Shown here in pieces: positions 34,651-42,427 of a stretch of 64,000 bases of DNA. The notes beneath the pieces are model-generated. The model ran no database searches and was not told the origin of the DNA. It saw nothing but the letters and a program-made list of their open reading frames with translations. Within the stretch, counting starts at the first letter, position 1. Each line of letters opens with the position of its first letter. Source of the stretch: Agarivorans gilvus (lineage in GTDB: Bacteria; Pseudomonadota; Gammaproteobacteria; Enterobacterales; Celerinatantimonadaceae). The DNA is taken from positions 382,001-446,000 of the forward strand of contig NZ_CP013021.1 of assembly GCF_001420915.1 (NCBI RefSeq), written 5' to 3'. Both the position numbers and the translations under genes were made by a program.

Positions 34651-35244
34651 CTATTTACTCACCATGCCACTGAAGCCTAAAAATGCCATCGACAGTAGGC
34701 CCGCGGTAATAAAAGCAATCGGTAAACCGGCGAAGGCCTCTGGCACTTTGGCTAATTTGAGGCGTTGTCTTAAACCGGCAAAAAGAACAATCACAAGGCT
34801 AAAACCCACTGCCGAGCCAAAGGCATAACACAGCGTTTCTAGAAAGTTCATGTCGTTTTGTACCACTAGCAGGGCAACGCCCAGTACAGCGCAGTTAGTA
34901 GTAATTAAAGGCAGGAAAATCCCTAAGGCTTGGTAAAGCTCGGGACTGTTTTTTTGAATTAGTAACTCGGTAAGCTGAACTACAGCGGCAATCACCACAA
35001 TTAGCACCAGAATACGCATCACTTGAATTCCCAGCGGTGCCAGTAGCAGGGATTCAATCAGCCAAGCTGCTACCGCGGCTAAACAGAGTACAAAGGTGGT
35101 GGCTAGGCCCATGCCTAAAGCACTGTCGATTTTGTTCGACACCCCCATAAATGGACACAAGCCCAAGAATTTACCAAGCACCACGTTGTTGACGACAGCA
35201 GTACTAATGAAAATGAGAAGATATTCAGCCACTGGGAACTCCAA
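34651..35244 (-). CDS. rnfA: Rnf complex subunit RnfA
   Basis: 197 residues, six transmembrane helices, homologous to RnfE. NNVVLGKFLGLCPFMGVSNK and TTNCAVLGVALL carry the conserved cysteines of the intramembrane [2Fe-2S] cluster shared with RnfE. First gene of rnfABCDGEH. A sigma54-type promoter lies 33 bp upstream of the start codon. Confidence 0.95.
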   Translation of the reverse strand: MEFPVAEYLLIFISTAVVNNVVLGKFLGLCPFMGVSNKIDSALGMGLATTFVLCLAAVAAWLIESLLLAPLGIQVMRILVLIVVIAAVVQLTELLIQKNSPELYQALGIFLPLITTNCAVLGVALLVVQNDMNFLETLCYAFGSAVGFSLVIVLFAGLRQRLKLAKVPEAFAGLPIAFITAGLLSMAFLGFSGMVSK

Positions 35245-35276
35245 AATCTAGTTAAGCTTACTATGCTAGCTTGCGA

Positions 35277-35292
35277 TGCATGGAATGTACCA
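35277..35292 (-). promoter_or_regulatory. Sigma54 promoter of the rnf operon
   Basis: On the minus strand TGGTACATTCCATGCA: TGG and TGCA in -24/-12 register, one mismatch in the TTGC box. Predicted start near 35266, a 22 base leader to rnfA. Confidence 0.6.
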
Positions 35293-35388
35293 AATTGGTG
35301 AAATATTACCCTTTGTGATGAATGTTCCTTTTGTAACAGGGGTTTACAAAGCGTCTAAAACGGTGCGCAAAGCTTGATTTTGGCACAA

Positions 35389-35444
35389 AAACCCGACAAA
35401 GCTGATGTATTACATAAGTAAATTTGTTGTAAAACTAACAAGGC
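35389..35444. repeat. Enhancer repeat copy 1 (with NifA UAS 35425-35440)
   Basis: Matches the copy at 35749-35804 in about 45 of 56 positions at a constant offset of 360 bp. Contains TGT-N10-ACA (TGTTGTAAAACTAACA). Confidence 0.7.
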
Positions 35445-35638
35445 TAAAAATTGTTAAGTGGCTTATTTTTGGGAGCTTGCCGAACTTAGAAAAATTTAAC
35501 ATTGTTGACCGTTTGTTCAGGTTTTGTGAATTATCATTAAGACTTGCTAAGTCAGTTACCCACTTTTTTATTAAGGATTTTTTTAACTGAAGTTGGCTTC
35601 GCTTTGCAGGGAAGTCATCCAGAGTGTTGGAAGATAAC

Positions 35639-35654
35639 CACAAACAACGTACCA
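35639..35654 (-). promoter_or_regulatory. Degenerate duplicate of the rnfA sigma54 promoter
   Basis: On the minus strand TGGTACGTTGTTTGTG: a good -24 box, but the -12 box has lost the GC. It lies 362 bp upstream of the working copy in the same sequence context (GTACCAAATTGGTGAA at 35287 and 35649). Confidence 0.45.
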
Positions 35655-35748
35655 AATTGGTGAATTGCTCCAAAATTGGGAGAAACCCAGTTTTACAGCG
35701 GTGTCGGCAGGCCTTTATTCGCGCTTAAACAAGCCCATTTATAGTAAT

Positions 35749-35804
35749 AAACCCGACAAAAATAATGAATAACATAATAAATTTTGTTGTAAATCAAACA
35801 AAGC
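35749..35804. repeat. Enhancer repeat copy 2 (with NifA UAS 35785-35800)
   Basis: Second copy of the UAS-bearing block, containing TGTTGTAAATCAAACA. It is about 77 bp upstream of the predicted nifL start and could serve nifLA as well as rnf. Confidence 0.7.
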
Positions 35805-35842
35805 TTATCTAAACAAACCGCGTGCCCCAAGGCTTGGCAGTC

Positions 35843-35858
35843 GGGAATACCCTTTGCA
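35843..35858 (+). promoter_or_regulatory. Possible sigma54 promoter of nifLA
   Basis: GGGAATACCCTTTGCA: GG/GC spacing correct and TTGCA intact, weaker -24. Predicted start near 35869. Confidence 0.5.
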
Positions 35859-35910
35859 TTGTGCTCTATTGTGTTCAGCACTTTATTTAGCAATGCAAGG
35901 GATTGATAAG

Positions 35911-37467
35911 ATGATGAATCAAATTAAGTCTACCTTGGAAGAAGCGCTTAATCAGCCCACTCCAATCAGTAAACAGCAGATCCTAGAGCAGTGCTTTCAG
36001 ATCTTAGAGCAAATGCCAATGGCGATGTCTATTGGTGATTTAAATGCCAACTTTGTGTTTGTTAACCAGCGTTTTTCTCAGGTAACTGGATACCAAAAAG
36101 AAGAATTGCTAGGGAAAAATCATTCTTTATTAAGTTACAAAACCACACCTTTAGCTGTGTATCAGGAACTTTGGGAATGTATTGGCAATGGTGGTAATTG
36201 GCAAGGACGGCTAATTAACCGAAAAAAGAACGGCCAGCGTTATTTGGCTCAGCTGTCTATCACCGGTTTGCAAGACCAGAGCGGTCAAATTACTCATTAT
36301 ATGAGTGTGCATGAAGACATTAGCCAGCGTCATCAAAGCCAAACCAAAGCGGCTAATCAAAAAGCTATGGTTGAAGCGGTGCTCAATACCGCGCCAGTAG
36401 CGATTGCCTTAGTGAATGATAAGCAACAGATAATATTAGATAATTTAGCTTATAAAACCCTGCGCAGTGATTTCGGTAGCGAGCCGGTCAGTTTAGCCAT
36501 GGGGCAGCTGGGCAATCGCTTACAAAAATCCGCTGGTCAAGCCTATGAGGATTTTCCCGAAGGTCATAACTTCAATATTGAAATTGGCCGAGGCGAAAGC
36601 AAACGTTGGTTTTCGTGCTGCTTGTCTTCGGTGGAGCTGACTGGCTCAGAAGTTGATGATTACTTCGTACCTAAAATTGCCCGTTACTGGGTGATCACCT
36701 TAAGCGAGGTGACGCGTGAACGTCGTCGTCAAGAACAGCAACGCTTAGCCGAGCTACGCCGCTCTACCGCCGAAACAGAAGCCTTCCATAGTATGCAAGA
36801 GGCTTTACACGCTGCCATTCACCAAATTCAGGGGCCAATTAATGTTATAGATGCAGCGCTGCAAATGTTCTGTGGTGTGTCGAATAAATGCGCGCGTATC
36901 GACGCCATGCAAGCGGGCTTAGAAGCTGGTCATGCGGCTATAGCCCAACTACAAAGCGCGCTACCACAGCAGGCTCAGGAGCCCATGCAATCGGTGAACG
37001 TGAATCAGCTGGTACACGAGGTGACTGAAATGAGCAGCGAGCGCTTGCTCAAACGCAGTATTACTCTGCAGCTTAGCTTGAACGGCACCTTACCAACCTT
37101 TACCGGGCAGCCCTCTAGGCTTCGAGTAGCCTTAAAGCAGCTCATCGACAACGCCATTGAAGCCATCGATTACGGAAAGAAAAGCCGCAGAGACATCGTT
37201 TGTAGTACCCAGTTAATTGATGAGGACATTGAAATTACTGTGGAAGACAGTGGGCCGGGGATTAAAAAGGAATTGCAATTAAAAGTATTTGAGCCCTTTT
37301 ACAGTACTAAGCCTCTCAACAACAACGGATGTAGAGGGGTGGGTTTAAGTATTGTGCAGCAAGTTGTGAGCGAGCATAACGGTACAGTTCAGTATCAAAG
37401 TACATCATTAGGCGGTTGTAAGGCACGTATTGTTCTCCCGCTAGGTCGGAATAAGCGAGGTGAGTAA
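35911..37467 (+). CDS. nifL: NifL, redox-sensing anti-activator of NifA
   Basis: 518 residues from the ATG at 35911 (AAGGGA ribosome site; an upstream TTG frame at 35854 is rejected). PAS1 at about 25-145 (VNQRFSQVTGYQKEELLGKN, NGGNWQGRLINRKKNGQRYLA) would bind FAD; PAS2 follows, then an H-box-like HAAIHQIQGPINVIDAALQMF and a GHKL ATPase-like domain (NAIEAIDYG, VEDSGPGIKKELQLKVFEPFYSTK, GVGLSIVQQVV). It inhibits NifA under oxygen or fixed nitrogen. Its stop overlaps the nifA start by one base, so the two are made in balance. Confidence 0.92.
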   Translation: MMNQIKSTLEEALNQPTPISKQQILEQCFQILEQMPMAMSIGDLNANFVFVNQRFSQVTGYQKEELLGKNHSLLSYKTTPLAVYQELWECIGNGGNWQGRLINRKKNGQRYLAQLSITGLQDQSGQITHYMSVHEDISQRHQSQTKAANQKAMVEAVLNTAPVAIALVNDKQQIILDNLAYKTLRSDFGSEPVSLAMGQLGNRLQKSAGQAYEDFPEGHNFNIEIGRGESKRWFSCCLSSVELTGSEVDDYFVPKIARYWVITLSEVTRERRRQEQQRLAELRRSTAETEAFHSMQEALHAAIHQIQGPINVIDAALQMFCGVSNKCARIDAMQAGLEAGHAAIAQLQSALPQQAQEPMQSVNVNQLVHEVTEMSSERLLKRSITLQLSLNGTLPTFTGQPSRLRVALKQLIDNAIEAIDYGKKSRRDIVCSTQLIDEDIEITVEDSGPGIKKELQLKVFEPFYSTKPLNNNGCRGVGLSIVQQVVSEHNGTVQYQSTSLGGCKARIVLPLGRNKRGE

Positions 37468-39014
37468 TGGAATATTCAACGAAGCGTGAAACGCACATAG
37501 CCGAGAGTCACTTAGCGGCGCTATATGAAGTGAGTAGCGTACTCACCAACAGCTTAGATTATAAGCAAAGTGTCAGTAAGGTATTACAGGTATTGCACGA
37601 CAAAGCGATGTTGCAACATGCCATGTTGGCCTTAATGGAAGAAAACGAGCAAATGCTCACCATCGATACTGTTCACTCTCCTAAGCTGGAAGGCTCGAAC
37701 ATGCCTAATAATGTGCGTTATCGTGCCGGCGAGGGCATTGTGGGTACGGTATTGAGTCAGAAACAGCCGATAGTGTTAAGTAAGGTGTCTAATGATTTAC
37801 GCTTTGCCGATAAGTTAGACCTTTACGCCTTGGACTTACCCTTTATTGCGGTTCCGATTAAGAAAAATGCCGAGGTACTAGGGGTATTGGCGGCCCAGCC
37901 TTTATTGGATGATCCCAGTAAGCTGCCGCTATTTACTCGCTTTCTAGAAATGACCGCCAATTTGATTGCTAAAAGTGTCTTGCTGGCGAAAGACGTGGCG
38001 GTACAAACCGATCAACTACAAGCCGAGCGAGACCGGCTACGCCGCAAGGTAAGAAGCAACTACTCCATGGACAACATCGTGGGTCATTCACGGGTGATGC
38101 GCCGCGTATTTGAACAGATCCGCTTGGTGTCTAAGTGGGATAGTACGGTATTAATTCGTGGTGAATCGGGTACTGGTAAAGAGCTGATTGCCAACGCCAT
38201 TCACTATAACTCACCACGCGCCACTGGGCCGTTTATTAAGCTTAACTGCGCCGCCTTGCCCGACAACTTGTTAGAGTCGGAGCTGTTTGGTCATGAAAAG
38301 GGCGCCTTTACTGGCGCGGTGAAGCAGCGAAAAGGGCGTTTTGAAATGGCCGACGGCGGCACCTTATTTCTAGATGAAATTGGCGAAATTTCAGCAGCCT
38401 TCCAAGCTAAGTTACTTAGGGTACTGCAAGAAGGAGAGTTTGAGCGGGTAGGTAGCACTCAAACCCTGCACGTGGATGTGCGGATTTTGGCCGCCACCAA
38501 CCGCAACCTTGAAGAGGAAGTGAAACAAGAGCGCTTTCGCGAAGATTTGTATTACCGACTGAATGTAATGCCGATGTTCCCGCCGCCGTTGCGTGAGCGT
38601 ATTGAGGACTTACCCGATTTAGCAGAGTTTCTATTAGAGAAACTGTCTAAGCAGCAACGCCGCGAGTTGTCTTTAACCGACAGCGCTATTCGTATGATGA
38701 TGGCCTACGACTGGCCCGGTAACGTGCGTCAGCTTGAAAACATGCTGGAGCGAGCATCGGTAATGAGCGAAAGCGGCATTATTGATCAAGATTTGATTGT
38801 CTTAGATGGGCTAGATGGGCCTAAATTTGCGCCCAGGGCGCCAGTGGAAAAACCGATGGTTGAACATTCTGATATGGATGAGCGAGAACGGGTGATAGCG
38901 GCCTTAGAGCAAGCGGGTTGGGTGCAAGCCAAGGCTGCTCGGCTGCTAAATATGACACCACGGCAAATTGCTTATCGTATTCAAACCATGAACATCAACG
39001 TACGTCAAATGTAA
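37467..39014 (+). CDS. nifA: NifA, sigma54-dependent nif activator
   Basis: 515 residues: GAF domain (about 20-175), AAA+ domain with Walker A GESGTGKE (232-239) and the sigma54-contact loop GAFTGA (279-284), Walker B GGTLFLDEIGE, and a C-terminal Fis-type HTH (AKAARLLNMTPRQIAYRIQ). The linker between AAA+ and HTH has no CxxxxC motif, so oxygen control should come from NifL. It would act at the TGT-N10-ACA sites listed in this window. Confidence 0.96.
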   Translation: MEYSTKRETHIAESHLAALYEVSSVLTNSLDYKQSVSKVLQVLHDKAMLQHAMLALMEENEQMLTIDTVHSPKLEGSNMPNNVRYRAGEGIVGTVLSQKQPIVLSKVSNDLRFADKLDLYALDLPFIAVPIKKNAEVLGVLAAQPLLDDPSKLPLFTRFLEMTANLIAKSVLLAKDVAVQTDQLQAERDRLRRKVRSNYSMDNIVGHSRVMRRVFEQIRLVSKWDSTVLIRGESGTGKELIANAIHYNSPRATGPFIKLNCAALPDNLLESELFGHEKGAFTGAVKQRKGRFEMADGGTLFLDEIGEISAAFQAKLLRVLQEGEFERVGSTQTLHVDVRILAATNRNLEEEVKQERFREDLYYRLNVMPMFPPPLRERIEDLPDLAEFLLEKLSKQQRRELSLTDSAIRMMMAYDWPGNVRQLENMLERASVMSESGIIDQDLIVLDGLDGPKFAPRAPVEKPMVEHSDMDERERVIAALEQAGWVQAKAARLLNMTPRQIAYRIQTMNINVRQM

Positions 39015-39018
39015 ACCT

Positions 39019-39055
39019 TTGGCTGTCGGATTTGCGACAAACCCGACAGCCAATT
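39019..39055 (+). terminator. Hairpin after nifA, with embedded NifA site for nifB
   Basis: Stem TTGGCTGTCGG (39019-39029) / CCGACAGCCAA (about 39043-39053), five bases after the nifA stop. TGT-N10-ACA (39024-39039, TGTCGGATTTGCGACA) lies inside the hairpin and is about 107 bp upstream of the predicted nifB start. Confidence 0.65.
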
Positions 39056-39111
39056 TCCTTCCGCTACAAAGTAAACCACCGTAACTTATTGTTTTATATA
39101 AATATGGCCAC

Positions 39112-39127
39112 TGGTACGTAGATTGCA
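39112..39127 (+). promoter_or_regulatory. Sigma54 promoter of nifB-fdxN-nifQ
   Basis: TGGTACGTAGATTGCA: one mismatch from the full consensus TGGCACG-N4-TTGCA. Predicted start near 39138. Confidence 0.85.
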
Positions 39128-39163
39128 ACTCAGTCATGTAAAAGGTTAACAGGGAAGCTTTAT

Positions 39164-40462
39164 ATGACTATTCAAGCACTCGGCGAGCAGCCCAAGGATA
39201 CAAAAACTCAAGAGCAAGCAGCCTTGGTTGAGAAGCATCCTTGCTTTTCTAAAGAAGGGCATCGTTATGCCCGAATGCATTTACCGGTAGCGCCGGCATG
39301 TAATATTCAGTGTAACTATTGCAACCGCAAATTTGATTGCAGCAACGAAACTCGCCCCGGAGTGGTCTCTAAGTTGTTGTCGCCAGCCATGGCTGCTAGA
39401 CGTTTCCAAAAAGTGAAACAGCACGTACCGGAAACCCAAGTAGTGGGTATTGCAGGGCCAGGTGATCCTTTAGCTAATCCAAAAGCTACCTTGGCTAGCC
39501 TAAAAGCCATTGCTAAAGTGGATAGCGAGGTACATTTATGTATTTCTACCAACGGCTTGGCTTTACCCGACCAATTAGACGATTTAATTGCGGCTGGAGT
39601 AAAACACCTCACCATCACCATCAATTGTATCGATGCTGACATTGGTCAGAAGATTTACCCTTGGGTGTATTTTAATCAGCAACGACTACGCGGAAGAAAA
39701 GCAGCGCAAACGCTGATCGATCGCCAGTTAATCGGTTTAGAGGCGGCGATTAAAGCGGGTATGTTGGTGAAGGTAAATACGGTATTGATTCCAGGAATTA
39801 ATGATCACCATATCGAAGCTCTTGCCGAAGAGCTAGGGCGTTACGGAGCCTTTATTCACAACGTAATGCCGCTGATTTCTGACCCCGCTCATGGCACCTA
39901 TTTTGGCTTGATGGGACAACGCGGCCCCACTAAAGAAGAACTAGATAACGCTCGAGCGCTGGCTGGGCAAAGTATGAGCCAAATGACCCATTGCCAACAA
40001 TGTCGTGCAGACGCTGTGGGTAAACTGGGCCAAGATATTGATATAGCGGCTTTAGAAAACCCGACGGCCAATACTAGCAAGCCGCTGCATATCGCGATTG
40101 CCACTAAGAGCAAGCTGCTTATTGATCAGCACTTTGGCCATGCCAGTGAATTTAGCACTTACTTAGTGAGTGCCGATAGCATTGAGAAACAAGCTGACTT
40201 TAGCTGGCAGCAATACTGCTCGGGTAGCGACGAATGCGAGCCAGAGAGCCAACAAAAAGATTTGTCTGCGCTTAATCACTTCGACCAAATCTTATGTAGC
40301 CGTATTGGTTTAGCCCCTAAACAAGAGTTAGCCGAGCTAGGGGTTGAAGTGGTCACTCAATACGCTCTGCGTGACATTGAGCAAGCCTTAAGTGCGATTC
40401 AACAGCAGTTGCAAGCACAACGCAGCAAAGCATCACCTTGTAGTGTAGGGGAGTGTGGATAA
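39164..40462 (+). CDS. nifB: FeMo-cofactor radical SAM synthase NifB
   Basis: 432 residues. Radical SAM motif CNIQCNYC (C46, C50, C53), preceded by HPCFSKEGHRYARMHLPVAPA, with the additional Fe-S ligands C27 and HCQQC near residue 270; the C-terminal third is a NifX-like domain (HIAIATKSKLLIDQHFGHASEF). It fuses two [4Fe-4S] clusters with a carbide and sulfide to make NifB-co. Fused NifB-NifX architecture is usual in proteobacteria. Its stop overlaps the fdxN start (TAATG). Confidence 0.97.
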   Translation: MTIQALGEQPKDTKTQEQAALVEKHPCFSKEGHRYARMHLPVAPACNIQCNYCNRKFDCSNETRPGVVSKLLSPAMAARRFQKVKQHVPETQVVGIAGPGDPLANPKATLASLKAIAKVDSEVHLCISTNGLALPDQLDDLIAAGVKHLTITINCIDADIGQKIYPWVYFNQQRLRGRKAAQTLIDRQLIGLEAAIKAGMLVKVNTVLIPGINDHHIEALAEELGRYGAFIHNVMPLISDPAHGTYFGLMGQRGPTKEELDNARALAGQSMSQMTHCQQCRADAVGKLGQDIDIAALENPTANTSKPLHIAIATKSKLLIDQHFGHASEFSTYLVSADSIEKQADFSWQQYCSGSDECEPESQQKDLSALNHFDQILCSRIGLAPKQELAELGVEVVTQYALRDIEQALSAIQQQLQAQRSKASPCSVGECG

Positions 40463-40728
40463 TGGCCTTATCAATTACTAAAGCCTGTATTTCTTGTTAC
40501 GCCTGTAAAGAGGTGTGCCCTCAGGGAGCGGTATCGAGTGCTGGTGCTAAGTTTAGCATCATTGAACACCGCTGTAACGAGTGTAAAAGCCTCGGTAAGG
40601 GGCCACAATGTGCGCAGATTTGCCCGGTAGAAACAGCCATAGTCGACGCCCAAGGTGAAGCACTGAACCCGCCAGGTTCATTAACCGGCTTACCGCAAGA
40701 CCCTAATGTGATTGCCTTTTCGAGCTAG
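40462..40728 (+). CDS. fdxN: NifB-associated ferredoxin FdxN
   Basis: 88-residue 2[4Fe-4S] ferredoxin. First cluster CISCYACKEVCP, second CNECKSLGKGPQCAQICP with the long C-x8-C spacing of this nif ferredoxin type. It supplies electrons or clusters to NifB. Start at 40462 overlaps the nifB stop; an upstream frame start is not needed. Confidence 0.9.
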   Translation: MALSITKACISCYACKEVCPQGAVSSAGAKFSIIEHRCNECKSLGKGPQCAQICPVETAIVDAQGEALNPPGSLTGLPQDPNVIAFSS

Positions 40729-40736
40729 GAGGAACT

Positions 40737-41360
40737 ATGGAACATCAGTTACTAGAAGCCGAAGATAGTTATATTGGGCCCGCTTGGGAGCAAGCCTTAA
40801 GCAAGGTGACTCACCCCATGTCTCTGCGAAACCGAGCGTGGTTTAAAGGTATTATTTTGGCTCAACTGGCTGGGAATGCCGCCTTACCCCATGGTTTAGG
40901 TTTGGATAACGCCAGTTATTTGGAGCTAAAACGCGCCGTTAATAGCCGAGAAGTAGAGAATCAAGAACTGTTATGGCGGCAACCGTTCAAAGCTAATCTG
41001 CGAAAGCGTTCGGAAGTACTTGCCGAGGTGTTTAGTTTACGCGCTCAAGAACGTAATGAGCTGATTGATGTACTGATAGAATACGCCAACCCTAAAGCGC
41101 CTTATGCGCTGCAAATGGCGATTGTTGTTGCTACCGCTTGTTTATCGCAGGCCCACCTATGGCGCAGCTTAGGCCTAAGTGAACGTGCCGAATTAGGCGC
41201 TTTATTGAAATACAATTTCCCAGATTTGCATGCCATGAATACCAATAACATGCGCTGGAAGCGGTTTTTCTATCGCTACTTATGCCAGCAAGGTGGTGAC
41301 TATGTATGTCGTGCGCCAAGTTGCGCAGAATGCTCCAGTTACAGTGAGTGTTTCGTATAA
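40737..41360 (+). CDS. nifQ: Molybdenum donor protein NifQ
   Basis: 207 residues. The C-terminal block MRWKRFFYRYLCQQGGDYVCRAPSCAECSSYSECF contains the conserved cysteines (Cx4Cx2Cx5C) that bind the Mo-Fe-S cluster delivered to NifEN. It begins nine bases after fdxN with AGGAGG. Followed by modA, which would supply molybdate. Confidence 0.92.
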   Translation: MEHQLLEAEDSYIGPAWEQALSKVTHPMSLRNRAWFKGIILAQLAGNAALPHGLGLDNASYLELKRAVNSREVENQELLWRQPFKANLRKRSEVLAEVFSLRAQERNELIDVLIEYANPKAPYALQMAIVVATACLSQAHLWRSLGLSERAELGALLKYNFPDLHAMNTNNMRWKRFFYRYLCQQGGDYVCRAPSCAECSSYSECFV

Positions 41361-41404
41361 ATCTTAAGATCGTTATTGAGTAAGTATTTACCGAGGTAGT
41401 AGTA

Positions 41405-42172
41405 ATGATTAAATGTAATTTTAAAGCGCTGTTAGTGGGCGTAACTGCCCTAAGTGCTTACTTCAGTTTTTCCTGTGCCGCCGATACCGTTCAAGTAGCG
41501 GTGGCGGCCAACTTTTACCAACCCTTGCAACAAATTGCCCAGCTGTTTGAGCAAGATACCCAGCATAAAATGCAAATATCGGTGGGCTCTACCGGCAAAC
41601 TGTACGCACAAATTATTAACGGTGCGCCTTTTGAAGTATTTTTTGCAGCCGATCAAGCTCGCCCAAGCCTATTGGTTAAACAACAGCTAGCATTAGCCGA
41701 GTCTCAGCGCTCTTATGCGCAAGGCCAGTTAGTATTGTGGTCGCCTAATGCCAGCCTTGTTGATCAGCAAGGCAAGGTTTTGAGCAGTAATACTTTTAGG
41801 CATTTAGGCATTTGTAACCCAAAAACCGCTCCCTATGGCGCAGCAGCCGTTGAGGCCTTAGAGCAGTTGGGACTTTACTCGAAAGTACAAAACAAATTGG
41901 TTGAAGGCCAGTCGGTGGCGCAAACCTTTCAGCAAATCAGCTCCGGTGCGGTTGAGCTAGGCTTTGTAGCCTTATCTCAAGTGTTAGTTGATGGTGAAAT
42001 CAGTCAAGGCGCTGCGTGGTTGGTGCCAGGGCAACTGTATTCACCAATTAAACAAGACGTGGTGTTGTTGACCAAGGGTAAAGATAATCCTGCTGCACTA
42101 GCACTGATGGCTTATTTACAGACCGACAGCACTCAAGAGCTAATTAGAGCAGCGGGTTATTCCATTCCTTAA
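41405..42172 (+). CDS. modA: Molybdate-binding periplasmic protein ModA
   Basis: 255 residues with a signal peptide (cleavage near SFSCAAD, residues 24-27). VAVAANFYQPLQQIAQLFEQDT, ISVGSTGKLYAQIINGAPFEVFFAADQARP and the LNPKTAPYGAAAVEAL-like block (here ICNPKTAPYGAAAVEAL) match ModA. It captures molybdate for the ABC importer. The permease gene directly downstream is truncated, so this protein may lack its own partner unless another mod locus exists. Confidence 0.92.
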   Translation: MIKCNFKALLVGVTALSAYFSFSCAADTVQVAVAANFYQPLQQIAQLFEQDTQHKMQISVGSTGKLYAQIINGAPFEVFFAADQARPSLLVKQQLALAESQRSYAQGQLVLWSPNASLVDQQGKVLSSNTFRHLGICNPKTAPYGAAAVEALEQLGLYSKVQNKLVEGQSVAQTFQQISSGAVELGFVALSQVLVDGEISQGAAWLVPGQLYSPIKQDVVLLTKGKDNPAALALMAYLQTDSTQELIRAAGYSIP

Positions 42173-42244
42173 CTCGGTAGCGCTGCAGTAGTTCAAGACG
42201 CTTGTAGATTTTATTCACTTATAGACTAGCCGTGGGGAGACGAG

Positions 42245-42427
42245 ATGCCTGATTTAATGGTGGTATGGCTAACCTTGAAGTTGGCCTTGGTGGTCACCCT
42301 AGTCTTAGTGTTGGTAGCCACCCCTTTAGCATGGTGGTTATCGCAAACCCAATCGCGGCTTAAGTCTTTTGTTGGGGCTTTATTTACCTTGCCCCTAGTA
42401 TTGCCACCCACGGTATTGGGTTTATAA
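42245..42427 (+). pseudogene. modB: ModB permease, truncated after 60 codons
   Basis: The first 60 residues (MPDLMVVWLTLKLALVVTLV to LPLVLPPTVLGL) are the start of the molybdate ABC permease ModB, normally about 225 residues. The reading frame stops at a TAA that lies across the junction with foreign sequence at about 42418-42425. The GGGGAG ribosome site and start are intact. No modC follows. The product cannot form a permease. Confidence 0.88.

Noticed and set aside
35332..35348. TGT-N11-ACA as an additional NifA site
   Set aside because: Spacing is 11 rather than 10, so it does not fit the consensus, although its arms TTGTAA/TTACAA are palindromic.
35405..35590. 61-codon reading frame in the rnf-nifL intergenic region
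   Set aside because: Lies across the enhancer duplication; translation is AT-driven (I, K, F, L) with no motif.
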